NCBI RefSeq assembly: GCF_000003855.2
Contig: NW_003101681.1
Coordinates: 4,073,359 to 4,137,358 of the forward strand
DNA: 64,000 bases
Reading direction: 5' to 3'
Origin: Blastomyces gilchristii SLH14081
Taxonomy: Eukaryota; Ascomycota; Eurotiomycetes; Onygenales; Ajellomycetaceae
Below, in pieces: positions 24,887 through 36,127 of the stretch. Both the position numbers and the translations under genes were made by a program. The first letter of the stretch is position 1; each line of letters starts with the position of its first letter. The notes under the pieces are model-generated. The model saw only the letters and a list, made by a program, of their open reading frames with translations. It had not been told where the DNA came from and did no database searches.

Positions 24887-25194
24887 TATAAGAGACCTAC
24901 ACTGACTAGATCAGTATAATATATAAGTCTTATATAATAAAGAGAAAAATGTTAAAGAAGGAAAAGAAAGAGAAAGTACAAGAATCAGTGATTGAAGTGA
25001 ATATTTATACATGTATGTGATGGTGTACACAGTGGAGCTTTGAGGTGGAAGAATTTACATGTGTTCGTAGCGGCCGAGGATCGGTGATTGAGAATGGCCG
25101 AGAATCGGAGTGTACGCGTTTGAGAATGAAGTGGTAGAAATCTGTGAAGTGTAACAGAACAGTCTATATGATTGATCAGGCGCAGCCCGCCACG
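24887..25194 (-). repeat. Gypsy-2a 5' LTR
   Basis: 308 bp. Positions 25040-25194 are among the least mutated transposon sequence in the window (gtagcggccgaggatcgg, then gcgcagcccgccacg). The 77-codon frame 24985-25218 is just LTR sequence. The sense strand carries tatata and ctcttac near its 3' end. Confidence 0.9.
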
Positions 25195-25199
25195 CAAAT

Positions 25200-28100
25200 A
25201 TTTCTTTTCTCTAATCACTTCAGGAATTTTACACTTGTATAGTCTTATTAAACTTCTAAAAATTCTTTGAGAGAAAATAGAAGAAGAGTGTTACAGAGTT
25301 TATAAGACATCAGCTCTTCATCATAAGATTATCTCTAAAAAAAAACTCTTTGAGAAAAAATGAGAAGTCTCAGATAATATTTCTTATTCAATATCTCTGA
25401 TGTGTAACAGAGTAATCTCTACTAGTTATCTCATAGCTTGCAATCTCTTTCTCAGCATTTTTCAAATACTTAAGCAATTCTCATGAATTCTCTGATAATG
25501 AATAATTCTTTCATTTAATAAGATATTGAAGCTTGTTATAATGCATTCACTTATTTAATATTTTCTTCATAAGATATTCAGCATCACTCTTAATCTTAAT
25601 ATTATTTAGCTGAGATAGCTTCACTTCAGAGCATTGCTTATAGAGCTTCAAATAGAAAATGTGAAAAACAGAATGAATTGATTTCAATTCTGAGAGTAAT
25701 TTTAACTCATATATCTGCTTATTTATTACTCTTATTACTGAGAAAGATTCTAGTCATCACTCACTGAGCTTCTTACACAGTTTTATTATCTTGATATTCT
25801 TTACTAAAGTAGCACTTAATTCTCTATCAAGAACTTCATTGAAAGATGTTTTTAATTATAGTATTTCATCTACTGCTTCTGAATATAATGAAATGCTTTT
25901 CACTGTCTTCTTATGAATTTTATTCAAAAGTTTTAATCTCACTTTTACTTCTGATACTGAGAAATACTCTGTTTTCTGTATCTGTTTAACATTCTGACTG
26001 TCTATTCTTCTCTTTGAAACATCATTCATAATGTCACTGAATAATACAGAATTATATTCATAATAAGTATAGAAAGAAGATATCTTTAAGATTGTATTCT
26101 TTATATTATTATATACAAATTCAGTGATTAGAAGATGTTTAAGTCAATCATTCTAATAATATAAATAGAATGCTTAAAGATGTTATTTTAATATCTGATT
26201 CTGATATTTAGTCTGATCATCTGTTTATAAATGAAATGCAGTACTGAGAAGATGTCTTATTATAAGATGATAATAAAAGACTGATCAGTATTTGCTCATG
26301 AAGAGAAATTCTTGATCTGTTATCAATGATTTCAGAGCATTATAATCATGAATAATGATATCTAAAAATAGATTGATTAATTCAGAGGCTTTAATCTTTT
26401 TATAAGTAGAGATATATTTTATCATCTTCATGAAACAGTTGATAATGATCAAAATTAAGTCATATTCTTTGACTCTTGTTGACTTTGATAGATTAACTAT
26501 GAAATTCATCAATAGATTCTGTTATAAGTTCTTTGAAACAGACAGTGATATTAACTCATTATATTACTTATACTGCAGAATCTTTATTCTTTGACAGATA
26601 TTATAAGTTTTAATATACTCTTTGACATCTGTCTGAAGCTTGTCTTAAACATATTTATATTTTAAAAGCTTCTCAGTCTTCTCTAATCTGAAGTATTCTG
26701 TATGAGAATTATTATAATAAATTCTTAATAACTTCTGACACACTGCTCTGCTATGAGAAATGAAGACTGAACTATTCAGCAGTAGAAGTTCACATTCTTC
26801 TAGTTATCAGTGACTTGATTTCTTAGTAATATCATCTCACTCAGAGTCTGTCTCTTTCAAGTTTAAACTGAATTCTTTCTTCTTCAACTTCTGAATTCAA
26901 GCTGCAGTAGAGATATTCTTCTTCTATAATTTATCAATAAATTTTAAAAGTAATCAGATTGAAAGATTGTAGATCATTTCACTCTTTATCAATTCAATCA
27001 TAGTATGATATGATATAAGAAGCTTATGATCTTCAGTGTCAGTTCTCTGTGAGAATCTGAGTTTTCTTTCACCTTCTATACTGAGTTATACAGCTGTCTT
27101 ATCAGCACTGTTTTCAAGCTTTAGAGAATCTTAATCCTCTGCAGTTAGCTTCTTCTGCAGTGATGACAGAGATTCTTTTAGAGAATTCTTCTCTGTATCA
27201 ATGATATTATAATCAGGTTATTTAGACAGCATATTAATAGAGTTAAGCTAATGTGAATAGTATTGAATATAGAAATCATACTCTGAAAGCAGCTTCACTT
27301 ATCTGACTTAATATTCTGTCAAGCTCTTTGTTGTCAAGAAATAATGCAAATTTGTATAATCAGTGATAACTTGTACTGAGTACTTACTATTCTGAAGATA
27401 ATATCACCAAATCTTAAAAAATTCAATAATTACTAATATCTCTTAATTATGAGTATCATACCTTCTCTGTATAAGTAATGACTTCTTGAAGAAGAAGATC
27501 ACTGATCTCTATTCACAGTGTCTTATAGACTCTGTGAAAAAGTCTTCTCTTACAGACATTTTATTATCTGTATTTTCAGAGTTTATTATTCTCTGATTCT
27601 TTCAATGTTGAAAGATCTTCAGTGTCAACTGTGAAAAGATTTCACAGATCTTATTCTCAGATATATCAGTCTCACACTGACTGAATAAGTCAGAGTTAAA
27701 GTGATTCAGTATTGTAATATTTGTAAAAGCTTATTTTAAGTCTACAAATATCTGCACAGTATCTTGAGTGAGAATAAACAGTCTTATTTTTCTGTCTTTC
27801 ACACTTCTCTTTAACAGATCTGTAAGAGAAACAGTAATCTGTGAATATGCATAGATGAATTATCTATAGAAATTTATAAATTCTAGAAACATCTGCATCT
27901 TGCAGTATATTCACAGCACTGATCAGTTATTAATAGCAGAGACTCAGCTTCTGTTTATTAAGATGCTATTAATCTCAATAATATAATCTAAGAAATCAAT
28001 CTTCTGCATGTAGAATAAGCATTTTTCAGTATTTGTATAAAGTTGATACTGTCTCAAGTGACTCAACACTTCTTGAACATGAGTATCATGTTCTTTCTCT

Positions 28101-28800
28101 ATTTTCAAGAAGATTAGAATGTTGTCTAAGTATACTATGCAGAACACATTGACAAGGCCTCACAGTGTCTCATTTATATAGATCTGAAAGATGACTGAAG
28201 TATTACAAAGATTAAAAGATAAAACAAGATATTTAAAATTACTGTATTTGATATGAAAAGCTGTTTTTCAAATATTATCTTTATTAACTCTGATTCTATG
28301 ATAGACATCTTATATATTAATCTTTGAGAACATCTTTGCTTCAGATAATTAATCAATCATCTCATCAATTAATAGTAATAAATAGTGATTCTTAACTATC
28401 ATTCTTATTAAGACCTCTATAGTCTACACATAGATATAGTCTACTGTTCTTCTTGAGTATAAAGAGTATAGATGCTTCTGTCAGACTCTTTGATAAGTGT
28501 ATTCAGTTCTTCAATTACACTTTCTCAAGATACTTGTACAGAATATTCAATTTCTTTATAGATAAGTTATAAAGAGATCTGTACAGTGCTATTATATCAT
28601 CTTCAAGACAGATCTTATATCATATCTTAATGTCAGAAAACTTCACTGCTTCTCTTTCTGCAAAGACATTCTTATAATCTGTAAAGAGATATTATGTTCA
28701 TTTATCTTTAATAATGAATATCACTGCTAATCTTACAGTGAGAATAATAACTTCTTCATCTATTTTCAAGTCTCAGTTATTCATTACATAGTATATTGAC
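25200..28800 (-). pseudogene. Gypsy-3 copy 1 pol: RT, integrase, chromodomain-like end
   Basis: In minus-strand order: RT at about 28150-27940 reads YLDNILIFLKIEKEHDTHVQ, then LRQYQLY, then EKCLF, a textbook gypsy RT palm except that YLDD is now YLDN (28121-28132). The integrase core at 26512-26285 reads MMNFIVNLSKS, then YDLILIIINCF, then LITDQEFLFMSKY. The C-terminal end at about 25690-25530 reads SIHSVFHIFYLK, then SDAEYLMKKIL, the chromodomain-type tail. Stops and shifts occur throughout. The frames 28174-28356 and 27944-28147 are pieces of this gene. Confidence 0.82.
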
Positions 28801-28874
28801 TCTATCTTTTTCTCAAGATTCTTCTGATGAAACTCTTCAGATTTCTCTATCACTATCTCTTTATTAGTAAGGCA

Positions 28875-29381
28875 TAGACTGACCGTGTGACCGTGTCTGA
28901 GACCAGGACCAGATTTTTTGATAGTCTCATTATCAATTCAACTGATCTCATTACACGGTTTTAACATTAGATAGTAGTCTCATACTGTCTCAGTGAAACT
29001 TACTGTCTACTCTTGTCATATTTTTCAAATGAGATCATGATTTCCACTTCTCAATTTAAATTATTTTTATTGCTTTAAATGACTTTAAATCTCATTTGAG
29101 TGTTACCAAAAAGCGTTACTTTTTAAAAAATTAAAAATAGTCTAAAAAAAACCTTAAAATGTCTAAAAATAGTCACTTTATGCCAAGAATGAAACTAAAT
29201 GAGATTAAATGAGACTACTTTCTCATTTTGTTCAGGTCATGGTTTCATTTTAAGATCTAATATATAGTCACTTTGCATGTTTTTTTAATGGCTAGTTCCA
29301 GCGGGATTCACGCCAAGAAATGTATGAGACCAGACCAAATGAGACCAAACATGAAATTAATGGTTTCAGCGGCCAGTTCTA
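28875..29381 (+). mobile_element. hAT-derived MITE, copy 2
   Basis: It aligns over its whole length with 9676-10181. The left end is tagactgaccgtgtgaccg and the right end ...gcggccagttcta. The undisturbed sequence exists in Gypsy-3 copy 2 at about 50250-50275. Surprisingly, no clear 8-bp duplication is visible: all flanking bases are already present once in the empty site. The ends are unmutated and the centre is AT-rich. There is no coding capacity. Confidence 0.85.
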
Positions 29382-29823
29382 GTACTGCCACATCTGAGTG
29401 ACTTAGTCAATGAGAGAATTGTTTTCTCTCAATCATAGAAGATCTAGAATAACATTCTCATTTATAATATTAACAGTATGAAGAAGTAGACTGCTCTTCT
29501 TGAAGATTTCTTCTAAGTCTGTAATTATATACTTCACTTGAATTATGCTAAAATAGTGATACTTTATTTTATCAGTAAATTTCATATAATCTGATAAGTC
29601 TATCTTCTTTCAACTCTTCATCAAAGAAAACAAATAGAATATGAAGTTAATATTCATCTTAAAGTTAAGTAGACATCTCACTGATATCTTCTCATTCAGA
29701 GTATATATTATGATTATAATATGAACTCAGAGATATAAGAATTATTAATTCTTTATTTCTTTCTCTTCTTTATCTTTCACAGATATATTTATCAGAAGAG
29801 AAGTTAACTTTAAGAAGATATTA

Positions 29824-30540
29824 TTAATTTCAGTATTCTATTCTTAATATTATTCAAGTGATAGCAGAGTTCACTCTGATCACACTTTTTAAGTATATAT
29901 TTTCTAAATATTCACATTTATACAGATATATACTGATTATTTATTAGATAATATTAAAATAATAACTTATTACAGCTATATTACTCTTACTATAAGAGAT
30001 ATATAATTGATAATAAATATTATAAAAACTCTGAGAAGTAAGTATTTTAAAAGTACTACAGTTCTGTGATCTTGATTTTTTTTGTTTTTATTTTTTCTTT
30101 TTTTTCTTTTTTTTCTTTCTCTTTTTTTTTCATTGTAATTTTTTCTTGTTTTTATTTTATTTTTCATTTTTCATTTTTTTTTTATATTTTATATTTTTTT
30201 CATAATTAAAATTATATGAATTATAATCTATATTTAGAAAAGTAATAATATTTAATAATACTCTCTATTGAATTTTCAATAAATGAGTACTATGTTATAA
30301 TATTATATAAGTCAGAAGTGATTTTATAGTCTCATTTAATATCATTCTCAATAATGAAATCAGAATGAAAATGTGACTAAGAATTCAAATATATTCTTTA
30401 TCTGAGACTAGATTGTTATTTAAAAAGTGAATCTGAGATCTTTAATATTTGAAATAATGTGATTTGAAATTAATGTAATGAATATAAATTATAATCAGAA
30501 GTAATACTTTTAGATAATATAATAACTGTAAAGTTTGATT
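29824..30540. other. AT-rich region with a T-rich tract
   Basis: No homology to other parts of the window was seen and no gene is supported. A strongly T-rich tract of about 125 bp (30073-30198) creates a false lysine-rich minus-strand frame. The segment starts where Gypsy-3 copy 1 stops and ends at an inverted hAT-type terminal repeat, so it could be the inside of another nonautonomous hAT element whose far end I cannot find. Confidence 0.4.
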
Positions 30541-31117
30541 CTGATCTCAGACACGGTCACACGGTCAGTCTATGTATAATTAAGAGCTTTTTGATGAATC
30601 TATTAATGAGGTCTTATTTGAAAAATCGAGCGAGTTTGTGATGAAGTGGTTAATTCGTGACTAAAAAACTCATGAAATTTCTATTCTTCTACTTCAAAAC
30701 TTTACTATATATGTATATAAATATTCACTCTAATTACTAATTTCTGCACTTTCTCTTTTTTCCTTCTCTAATATTTTCTACTTTTGTATTATAAGATCTA
30801 TAAATATTATACTGATCTATTCAGTGTAGACTTCTTACAAAATAACTTTAAATCTTATTTAAGTATTATCAAATATTATTACTTTTTAAAAAATTAAAAA
30901 TAGTCTAAAAAACACTTTAAAATCTCTAAAATAGTAACTTTATGTCAAGAATGAGACTAAATGAAATTAAATGAGATTACTTTCTTAATTCTTCTAAGTC
31001 ATAGTCTCATTTTGAGATCTGATTAATAGTTACTTTGCATGTTTTTTCAATGACTAGTCTCAGCAGGATTCACGCTAAGAAATGTAATAGTCTCATCAGC
31101 CAGTCTAGTCTGGTCTG
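30541..31117. mobile_element. Composite of hAT terminal repeat, Gypsy-2 LTR piece and MITE right half
   Basis: Three scraps lie in a row. 30541-30573 is an inverted hAT/MITE left end (complement of tagactgaccgtgtgaccg). About 30700-30839 is the end of a Gypsy-2 LTR in plus orientation, ending ...cttcttaca. 30840-31107 is the right half of the MITE, ending ...cagccagtcta. The copia element begins 10 bp further on. The order cannot come from one simple insertion, so recombination or several truncations must have occurred. Confidence 0.65.
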
Positions 31118-31227
31118 TGTTAATAATTACTACACCTACTCTAATCACGTGCCACCTCAATCTATTCATTTAGTGTAACTCGCGTAGATAGATTACACAT
31201 ACAACACAACAATGTTATTCTTCAAGA
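31118..31227 (+). repeat. copia 5' LTR
   Basis: It aligns without gaps to 38729-38838 with 12 differences, all transitions and all in the C-to-T or G-to-A direction relative to the 3' LTR. It starts tgttaataattactacacc. Confidence 0.85.
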
Positions 31228-31439
31228 GATTATGAAGCTCTTCATAGGCAATGAATAACTGTAATAATGTGCTAAATTGACATCTTCACATGTCATTATA
31301 AGTGTGCTTAGATAATTTATTAATTAATTGAACTCATGATGAACCTGAGATCAGGTAGAAAGCCTGACTTAATGAAGAATTACATGTTAACATATAGAAG
31401 AAGAAATTCACAAATATCTGAAGCATAAGAAGAATTGAG

Positions 31440-33260
31440 TGTGAGCTTATTAACACCTGTAATGAACTGAAAAGTGACTGTCTCAGAGACTTATGAGATG
31501 AATAATATGATTATGAAAGAATAATCTGATAAGTTTAACAATAAATATAAAGACTCAGTTAAAGATATCAGTAAGATATTAGATAATGTGAGAGACTTAA
31601 GTGACTAGAACAACAATAGCTCAGTAAGTAAGAAGACTTATATAAGACTTAAAATTGCAAGACTTCAGCATGAGATTGAGTGAATAAAGATCAGTAAAAG
31701 TGAGACTCTTGTAAGTAATAAGATAAGAGTGAATCTGACAGAATATCTTTAATAGAAAGAGAAGATATCTGTTATAACAAAAGTTCTTGAAGAATTCAGA
31801 AGTTAAGTAAGACTTATCAAAAGATCAATGATTCTCACTGAATTCATTAACTACTCAATATAAAGAGAGGAAATTCTTTTAACTACAGAACAGTCTGAAA
31901 CTGATGATATTCTTAAAGATAATAGTCTTGATAAGAATACTACTATGAATATGCAATGTTTCTGAAAAGAATGCAATCTTTGATTATATAATTATATATG
32001 ATCTGCAATTGTTCTGCAGGTCAAGACTCATTTCACGATACTTAAGAAGTTCAAATTATCAGCTTATACTCTATAGACTATCATAGAGGATAACTTTTTC
32101 AAGAGATCTGCTATACACAGAACTTGTTTGTTTGAAGAGCTTATTAAAATAATCTTCAAAAGCAAAGAATCTGACAGAGCTTTCATTAAATAATTAATTA
32201 TTATCAGAACTAATTATATCTGTCTGAGATATAAGATTACAGATGTTGTGTTTTTCAATAGATTACTGATAGAAGTCAATAGAGATTGAGCATTCTTCAT
32301 AAAGAATAGAATGAACTAGATTGATAAGAACAATTTGAGACCTTTAGAAGAAGACTTCATACGATTATACTGTGACATACTTCTACACCTTTCTACTATG
32401 GAAAACAGTAGTACTGAATTCATGAAAAATCCTGCGAATAATACTCAAGACAAGAATAAGAAAGGCAAGGACAAAGACAATGACAAGGACAAGAACACTG
32501 AATTCAAGTCTGAACATAGAGATAATGATGCAAGAACCTACTATCATTGTCAAAAGATTGATCATATTCAGACTGACTGTTGAAAGAAATACTCTGAGAA
32601 ACATTTTTCAAACTTCAATATCTATAGAAACAAGGAAAAAGACAAGAATGTGAAAAATACAGGTGCTGTTTCTGTTTACAATATCATGAAGTAAGTATTT
32701 TGCATGAAAGAAAAGACCTATGTAGGTAATCAGACAGGAAAAGATATCTGAATTCTAGATTCTGAATTGAGCACTTATGTCACATCTCACAGAGATCTTA
32801 TCATGGCAAAACCTCAGAAGATGAAAGTGATGTTGAAAATGACAGATGAAATAGTGATTTCTGCTGCAGCTATAGAAGATACAAAGATTTCAGTGAAAGA
32901 GATGAATATGCTGTTAAATAATGTCTACTATATTCTGAAGTTAGAAGTGAATCTCATGAGTATGAGTAAGCTTATACATCAGAGTTATACCTATAAGCAG
33001 TTGATATATGAGAATAATCATACTATATTGATTATATCTTCTGACTGCATGTTCTCATTTACAGCAAGATTAAATAAGAATGATATCTATGAGATGAAAA
33101 GGCTGATTATATACAGAGACTTGATCTGGTTTGCTATACTTAATGATGATTTTGAACCTGTGAATATATTACAGATAAAAGATGACACAATATTGACACT
33201 ATCTGATAGAAATGATACAAAGGTTATAGAACTTATGATGATGCAAGACATTAAAAGCTA
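31440..33260 (+). pseudogene. copia gag and protease, degraded
   Basis: A gag-like region leads into 32335-32583. This segment has a Lys/Asp-rich linker and a zinc knuckle reading YYHCQKIDHIQTDC (about 32536-32580): the first Cys of the CCHC pattern is now Tyr and Gly is now Asp. The protease follows at about 32750-33240. WILDSELSTYVTSHRDL corresponds to the copia WILDSGAS motif with Gly changed to Glu. It continues with the usual NNVYYILKLEVNLMSMSKL block. The protease stretch is open for 164 codons (32767-33261). This part would build the particle and process the polyprotein; it is inactive because the catalytic DSG is lost. Confidence 0.82.
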
Positions 33261-33614
33261 GAATATGTGAATTCTGCAGATATTGTAAAAATGACAGCAG
33301 ATTTATATCTAGAAATGAGAATAAAGAGTAACAGAGATTTATCATTCTGTAAGATCTGTATTCAGATAAGAATAACATATTCAATCCTTGCATCTATAAC
33401 ATGAGCTGTTAAGCTGATAATGAGATTCTTCATCAATCTGACAGAGGGTGAAAAAACACTTTTCAATGAGAATGATACTCTCACTAGAGAGAGTGCAAGC
33501 TACTAATTGAGTATAATAGATAATATAATCTGTTAGAGATGAACAATTCTTATAAAGATTATTATTATTATTCTTCAATTATAGATGTATGCAGTCAGAG
33601 ACTATGACATCTAC

Positions 33615-33635
33615 CTGAGAACCTTTAGTTCTCAG
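33615..33635 (-). other. Conserved stem-loop in LINE 3' UTR (copy C)
   Basis: ctgagaac - cttta - gttctcag, a perfect stem identical to those of copies A and B. Confidence 0.6.
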
Positions 33636-35556
33636 AGTTTTTCCTATATCTATAGAGTCAACTATTATACATTTATCAATTTCAGATATGCAAAATCAGA
33701 AAATTCCAGCTCAGAATATAAAAACTGTTTACAAATTACAGTATTTCAACACCTTCTGATACTTTGAAATTATTTGAAAATATCATGACAAAGGAAAAGA
33801 GAACATAGTCTTAAAAATAGACATATTAAATAGATAGATAGAAAAGAACAGAAAGAAACAAGTACAGTAAAGAGAGACTATAACAAAATAAAATTATTAA
33901 AAGATAGTGTATAGCTGTTTTAATAAACTATATCTAATCAATTTCTGTCTCTTCATATTCAGACACTTCTGAATTCAGCCATTTTCTTGTAGCTGCTTGA
34001 GTTTCTGATAGAAAGTCTATTAAGTATTTAATTCCTGTCTCAGTTGAGAATAAGAACCTCATATTTAATTGATTTAAATCATACTTCTTCTTTAATCTGA
34101 CTCTGAGACTATTGTATAATGCACAATGCATTACAATATACTCAGGATTTTCATTCACATTGCAGAATGAGCACTCTGTTGAATCAAATCTATCATCAAA
34201 TCTTTGTATATAGAATTCAAAATAATCATGTTCTAGTTTCAGCTGAATTATGAATGAGAATATTTTCTTTTTACATTTAATGAAACATGATTTTCACTTT
34301 GATTTTGTCTCAAATCTTGAATAATGTATGCTCTTCTTTTGTTTCTACCAGCTTTCATTTCACTTATTTAAACAAGATTCTTTTATCTTTCTCTTTATAA
34401 AAGATTAAAATACTGATTTTTGAATAGATCTGCTTAATTCTGAACCCTTTTTTGCAGCTGAATCAGTCAATTCATTGCCATGAATATTTATATGAGCAGG
34501 AACTCAATGCAGATAAATTATCAGTTTTAATATTCTTCTCTTTTGAATTTTCAAAACAGGGTTTAAAATCAGTTCAAGATTCATTTGATTATTATGAATC
34601 TGACTATTTCTAAGTCTTTTTAAAGCAGCTTGACTATCAGAGAATATTCATATCTCTTTCAAACTATTTCCTCTTTTATGAGATTTTATTTCAATAAGTT
34701 TGAAAGCTTTCACTATTGTAAATAGTTCAGCATCAAAGACTTCAAATTCACAGCCTAAATTCCAGAAATCTGAGATAAAATTGATATTATCTTCAGTATA
34801 AGCAATGCCTGTGCCTAATCTATTCAAATTCTCATTTTTTGAGTCATCTGAGTAAATCAGAATAGAGTCTTTTATATTGATTGTAGAGATCTTTTTCAAA
34901 TGCTGTTCATATTCTCTCTCTTTAGATAGTTCATTTATTTGTAAGTCTATGAGAGATTCATGCTTTTCTCTTCAGAGAGATATCTTCTCATGATCAATTT
35001 TCTCAACATTTAATGAAGAAAATTGATTCTTAATAAGGGAACATAGTTTATACAGTTGAGAGAGTATTTTCTTTAAAGCATTATTCTCATTTCAATCAAG
35101 AAATCTATTTTAATTCAGTTCATTTCCTGAGTTAACTGATGGAAATGAAGAAGAGACTCTTCCTCTGATTATATGATTTAAGCGCATCTTCATGACTCTC
35201 AGAGCATAGTTTATACAGGCCTTTTCAAATTGAATAGCAGGAGGTGGAATTGAAGCTTCAATTTCCATTGCTTTAATAGAAGATGATTTGAATGCTCTCA
35301 GAATTCTTCTCAAAGCTCTGTTTTATAGACTTTGAAAGAGTTCAGTGAAGTTATCTTGATTGTTTCATCAAACTTGAACTTCATAATCAGCTACTGAGGT
35401 AATACAGGCTATGTATAACTGTCTCATAGCCTGAAAGAATAGACCTCTCTCAGTATTCAATAGTCTGATTATACTATTCAGTAGTCTCTCTGCCTTGATG
35501 ATTCTTTGTTGAATATAATATTTAAAATTCAACTTGGAGTTTAATCATACTTCTAG

Positions 35557-36090
35557 TCATTTGATATTCAAACTGGGTTTAATCTCTTTATTTAAAAGAG
35601 TTAGACTTAGTTCTTTCTCATTAAACCTGGGAAAAAAGTGAATTAACTCAGTTTTATTCATATCAAATTGAATTAGATTGATATCTGCTCTAACAAAGAT
35701 TTTCTTTGCTGCTTTCTCAATCACTTCTAAATTCTCTTTGATTGTCTTTGAACTGTAGAGTAGATCAATATCATCTACATAACTTGAAGATCTCACTATT
35801 TTCATCCCTTTATTCTTGAATAGATATGCCGTGTATATTGCAAATAAAACAGGTGAGATTGAAGATCCTTGTGGTACTTCTATTTTTATCTCAGTTTTAT
35901 CTTGTTTTCTTCCATCAAAGAATAGTTGTATAATTCTTTTAGACATGAAACAATTAACTCATTTTATTAGAGAAAGTGGCAGTTTTAACATCTTCAAAGT
36001 TTGAATCATCTTAGACTTTGAAACATGATCAAATGCATTCTTTATATCAATAAAAACTGCAGTTGAGATTCTTATAGTGAGAAAGAGAGA
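35557..36090 (-). pseudogene. LINE reverse transcriptase fragment (copy C)
   Basis: The 129-codon open frame 35946-35557 holds the palm region: fingers/palm motif PQGSSISPVLFAIYT, then SYVDDIDLLYSSKTIKENL, with both catalytic aspartates. Upstream, in the same direction, FIDIKNAFDHV supplies the third catalytic Asp. The 5' half of ORF2 and all of ORF1 are absent through 5' truncation. The RT would make cDNA directly on nicked target DNA. Among all RTs in the window this is the only one whose catalytic box survives. Confidence 0.8.
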
Positions 36091-36127
36091 ATCTACTGCA
36101 AGATTAATGAATTTTATCACAGATATT

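Larger units (their letters stand above)
18053..25194 (-). mobile_element. Gypsy-2a: complete gypsy LTR retrotransposon (7.1 kb), degraded
   Basis: Two 308-bp direct LTRs (18053-18360 and 24887-25194) flank minus-strand gag-pol. The 5-bp target duplication caaat is at 18048-18052 and 25195-25199. The undisturbed site is visible in Gypsy-3 copy 2 at about 46585-46590, which confirms the boundaries. LINE copy B sits inside its RT gene. Two further copies of the family are Gypsy-2b (43167-55371, +) and Gypsy-2c (62736 onward, -), and a truncated LTR lies at about 30700-30839. Confidence 0.92.
15892..29823 (-). mobile_element. Gypsy-3 copy 1: gypsy LTR retrotransposon, split and truncated
   Basis: Made of 15892-18052, 25195-28874 and 29382-29823. 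These segments align in order with Gypsy-3 copy 2 (44410 to about 50700). Gypsy-2a interrupts it at 18053-25194, with TSD caaat and an empty site in copy 2 at about 46587. A MITE interrupts it at 28875-29381. The left (3') LTR is 15892-16431. The gag end and 5' LTR are missing, because similarity to copy 2 stops at about 29823. Coding remnants run on the minus strand. Confidence 0.85.
33558..36127 (-). mobile_element. LINE copy C, longest copy, with RT and RNase H
   Basis: About 2.57 kb in the copia integrase, opposite in orientation. The (ATT)n tail is at 33558-33572. On the minus strand RT is at about 36090-35560 (VFIDIKNAFDHVSKSKM, then PQGSSISPVLFAIYT, then SSYVDDIDLLY with the YVDD catalytic box intact). 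RNase H is at 34899-34648 (ILIYSDDSK, then VFDAELFTIV) and about 34500-34440 (GNELTDSAAK-like). The C-terminal CNVNENPEYIVMHC is near 34170-34120. Family: Tad1/I-like fungal LINE (RT followed by RNase H). No target duplication was found, and part of the copia integrase seems missing, so a deletion may have come with the insertion. Confidence 0.85.

Noticed and set aside
24985..25218. 77-codon minus-strand frame
   Set aside because: Lies wholly over the Gypsy-2a 5' LTR and its flank; not conserved as a frame in the other LTR copies.
29976..30167. Lysine/arginine-rich 63-codon minus-strand frame
   Set aside because: Produced by the T-rich tract at 30073-30198; low complexity, no start context.
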